A DNA stretch of 33,662 nt from Cudoniella acicularis (lineage: Eukaryota > Ascomycota > Leotiomycetes > Helotiales > Helotiaceae): the NCBI GenBank assembly GCA_013054445.1, contig JAAMPI010000514.1, forward strand, positions 1-33,662, given 5' to 3'. How positions within the stretch are numbered: the stretch's first letter is position 1; each line of letters starts with the position of its first letter. Below the pieces are notes generated by a model, which saw nothing but the letters and a program-made list of their open reading frames with translations, was not told the DNA's origin and searched no databases. The position numbers were made by a program, and so were the translations under genes. This document shows positions 32,601 to 33,662 of the stretch, in pieces.

Positions 32601-32863
32601 AAATTAGCACTATGGTTTTCCGAGGAGCGAGGAGAAGGAGAGCCGGGGGGATAAATATTTCTCCCGACCACCTAGAATGGGACGTTAGGGGGGAGGGACA
32701 GAGGAAAAGGTTCGTTACAGCTCCCAATCTTCCATTGCGAAATTGAGTCCTGAGCTTGCTCTGATCGAGGGCCCTGCTCATGAGAGGACCGACGACGGAA
32801 AATACAGCCAGCATTTCCTCTGAGCCACAGGTTCCAGGAGGACAGAGTAGATGTGACGCCCAT
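29663..32863 (-). CDS. Large multi-TM fungal protein, tandem copy B
   Basis: Eight exons (32719-32863, 32558-32593, 32078-32499, 31825-31979, 31354-31567, 30584-31217, 30349-30525, 29663-30180) total 2301 nt, or 766 aa, with phases closing throughout. It is a paralogue of copy A along its whole length: WTPMLIGASYTF, FLDGKPADGP, FTQYLWYILRHSTLRVSTIE, ALFTIRSSPFSVFQ, CGPNCTYSITFDGPY, RHWHRDLQLMGIIGTVTGSI, LPYGLSLLATLPFILLGFWAL, AAKGCLGGDVNV and IRFGEL. The tail is longer than in copy A. Exon 2 is only 36 nt. The donors of introns 1 (GTAACG) and 5 (GTGTAA) are weak, so exon 5's end is the least certain. Intron 4 is 257 nt against 97 nt in A. Both copies are in the same orientation, a tandem duplication. 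Confidence 0.78.
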
Positions 32864-33325
32864 TGGTGCTTCATCATAGAGCAAGCAACTTGGAAAATAA
32901 ACTCACAAAAGAATTCAAAAGAATGACGCGCAGGGACAAGATACTTTACTGGGAGAAATATGATGAGAATACCGCACTAATCCATCAGAATCACTTTGAA
33001 GAGCCCTGGGATGCTTGAAATTCCATTTCGGAAGTGTTGTGCCAACGTCCGTCCCAACTTGGTTCCAGGAAACGTAGTACCGCGGTCATGAAGCGGTTGG
33101 CAGCGTTTCAGGAGCTCTCAAAAGTCGCCAGCTGTGTGGTCTCAGGGAGTACAATAGAGTGTTGTTGGCTTCACCAAAGGAGGCCCCAAGACTCGGGTTG
33201 GCATCGTGGCTGCAGAGGAAATCCTTCAGAGCTCTCGGCAAGGGGGGAGGTTTTGGGAGAGATGGAGCTGGAGACTGAAGTTTGGACAAAGACCGGAAAC
33301 GGGACGTGAGATCGGACAGTCGAAG

Positions 33326-33345
33326 AGCCGACGTCGACGTCGGCT
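33326..33345. promoter_or_regulatory. Perfect 20-bp palindrome with two GACGTC cores
   Basis: AGCCGACGTCGACGTCGGCT reads the same on both strands. It holds two GACGTC hexamers, overlapping a central GTCGAC. GACGTC is the core of CRE-like bZIP sites (TGACGTCA), though the flanking T/A are absent. It lies about 190 bp upstream of the DUF2462 start. It could be a dimeric factor site; binding is inference. Confidence 0.6.
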
Positions 33346-33366
33346 GGATATCTGTGCCGTGCCGTG

Positions 33367-33404
33367 ATTGGCAGGATAGCCGGCACTATTCACCCTACCA
33401 TTGG
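33367..33404 (-). promoter_or_regulatory. Two inverted CCAAT boxes
   Basis: ATTGG occurs at 33367-33371 and 33400-33404, about 170 and 135 bp before the ATG at 33538. Paired CCAAT boxes at this distance are common in housekeeping promoters; these are motif matches only. Confidence 0.35.
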
Positions 33405-33537
33405 CTACTTCTGCCCCGCTGGGATTTTTTTTGAGGGCATCCAAACCTGAAGTTTCAAAGCTCAAGAATCCTTCCGCTCGAACCCGGTGTCTCGTGTATT
33501 GCATCACAAGTCGCTCCCCTGCGTGGAGATAAGAAAT

Positions 33538-33662
33538 ATGGCACAGGGAGCCATCAAATCGAAGAAATCCACGGCGCCAACAGCCAAATCCTCAGGCCGA
33601 AGACAAACAGCGCTGGGACCAAAGAAGGGCGCCAGAACCATCGCACCCAGGAAGCAGGTGCT
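33538..33662 (+). CDS. DUF2462/UPF0390 family protein, 5' part only
   Basis: The start codon and 41 codons are present before the window ends. MAQGAIKSKKST, a basic linker and RRQTALGPKKGARTIAPRK match the N-terminal signature of the small basic UPF0390 family (MAQG....K....ALGPKKGAR.IAPKK), whose human member is the Leydig cell tumour 10-kDa protein homologue C19orf53. Family members are about 90 to 110 residues, highly basic and thought to be nuclear or nucleolar; molecular function is poorly known. The AAATATGG context and adjacent CCAAT boxes support the start. Whether the rest is intact or contains introns cannot be seen. Confidence 0.88.
   Translation, partial: MAQGAIKSKKSTAPTAKSSGRRQTALGPKKGARTIAPRKQV

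Larger units (their letters stand above)
32864..33537. promoter_or_regulatory. Divergent promoter, copy B and DUF2462 gene
   Basis: 674 bp between divergent starts. The left half is unremarkable. The right half holds a perfect 20-bp palindrome (33326-33345) and two inverted CCAAT boxes. Overlapping ORFs at 33034-33500 on both strands show no recognisable product. Confidence 0.55.

Noticed and set aside
26419..32863. Peptide deformylase function for the tandem pair
   Set aside because: The name circulates for this family, but no HExxH, EGCLS-type or GxGxAAxQ motif is visible and the proteins are multi-TM.
1..33662. tRNA, rRNA, CRISPR or complete transposon
   Set aside because: Scanned by eye for T-arm and A/B box patterns, spaced direct repeats, terminal inverted repeats and transposase or reverse transcriptase motifs; none found, though small non-coding RNAs cannot be excluded.

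Overview
The window is nuclear DNA from a filamentous ascomycete (Pezizomycotina). The evidence is short introns (mostly 48 to 100 nt) with GTRNGN donors and CTAAC/CTGAC-like branch sites, compact genes on both strands, and clear fungal orthologues (Snf7, Ten1, Guf1, Mad2, an Fhl1-type forkhead/FHA factor, a DysF protein). From general resemblance of the proteins I would guess Leotiomycetes/Helotiales, but the sequence alone does not prove it. Most genes are spliced, so I rebuilt exons by matching splice sites to reading-frame phase. All multi-exon models given as complete close in frame.

Layout. 1-2779 (-): a very Glu/Pro/Ala-rich repetitive protein that runs off the left edge. 4361-5218 (-): snf7/vps32 (ESCRT-III), divergent from ten1 (5762-6410, +; CST telomere-capping complex). 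7922-8447 (-): a small conserved-looking protein with an Arg/Ser-rich tail. 8448-11868: 3.4 kb with no gene I can support. 11869-15471 (-): an intronless 1200-aa FHA/forkhead transcription factor with a long upstream ORF overlapping its start. 16917-17182 (+): a two-exon, 68-aa cysteine-rich membrane protein that a single-frame ORF scan misses. 17433-19400 (-): guf1 (mitochondrial EF4/LepA), head-to-head with mad2 (19581-20568, +; seven exons, spindle checkpoint) across about 180 bp. 20943-22400 (-): a DysF-domain protein. 23124-23703 (+): a small one-TM helical protein of the kind often annotated 'calcofluor white hypersensitive'.

The right third is more accessory. 24833-25774 (+) is a decayed glutamic (eqolisin, G1) peptidase, with a nonsense codon at the conserved SNW tryptophan and His in place of the catalytic Gln. 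26419-28902 and 29663-32863 (both -) are tandem paralogues of a large multi-TM fungal protein (730 and 766 aa) that share four intron positions; the second copy has three extra introns. The window ends in the start of a DUF2462/UPF0390 gene (33538 onward, +).

The left and middle parts are core housekeeping genes (membrane remodelling, telomere capping, ribosome-related transcription, mitochondrial translation, mitotic checkpoint). I see no operon-like or biosynthetic cluster. The most interesting items are the hidden small membrane protein, the tandem pair with intron turnover, the dead eqolisin, the uORF on the forkhead gene and the low-complexity Glu/Pro protein. No tRNA, rRNA, CRISPR array or recognisable transposon was seen.
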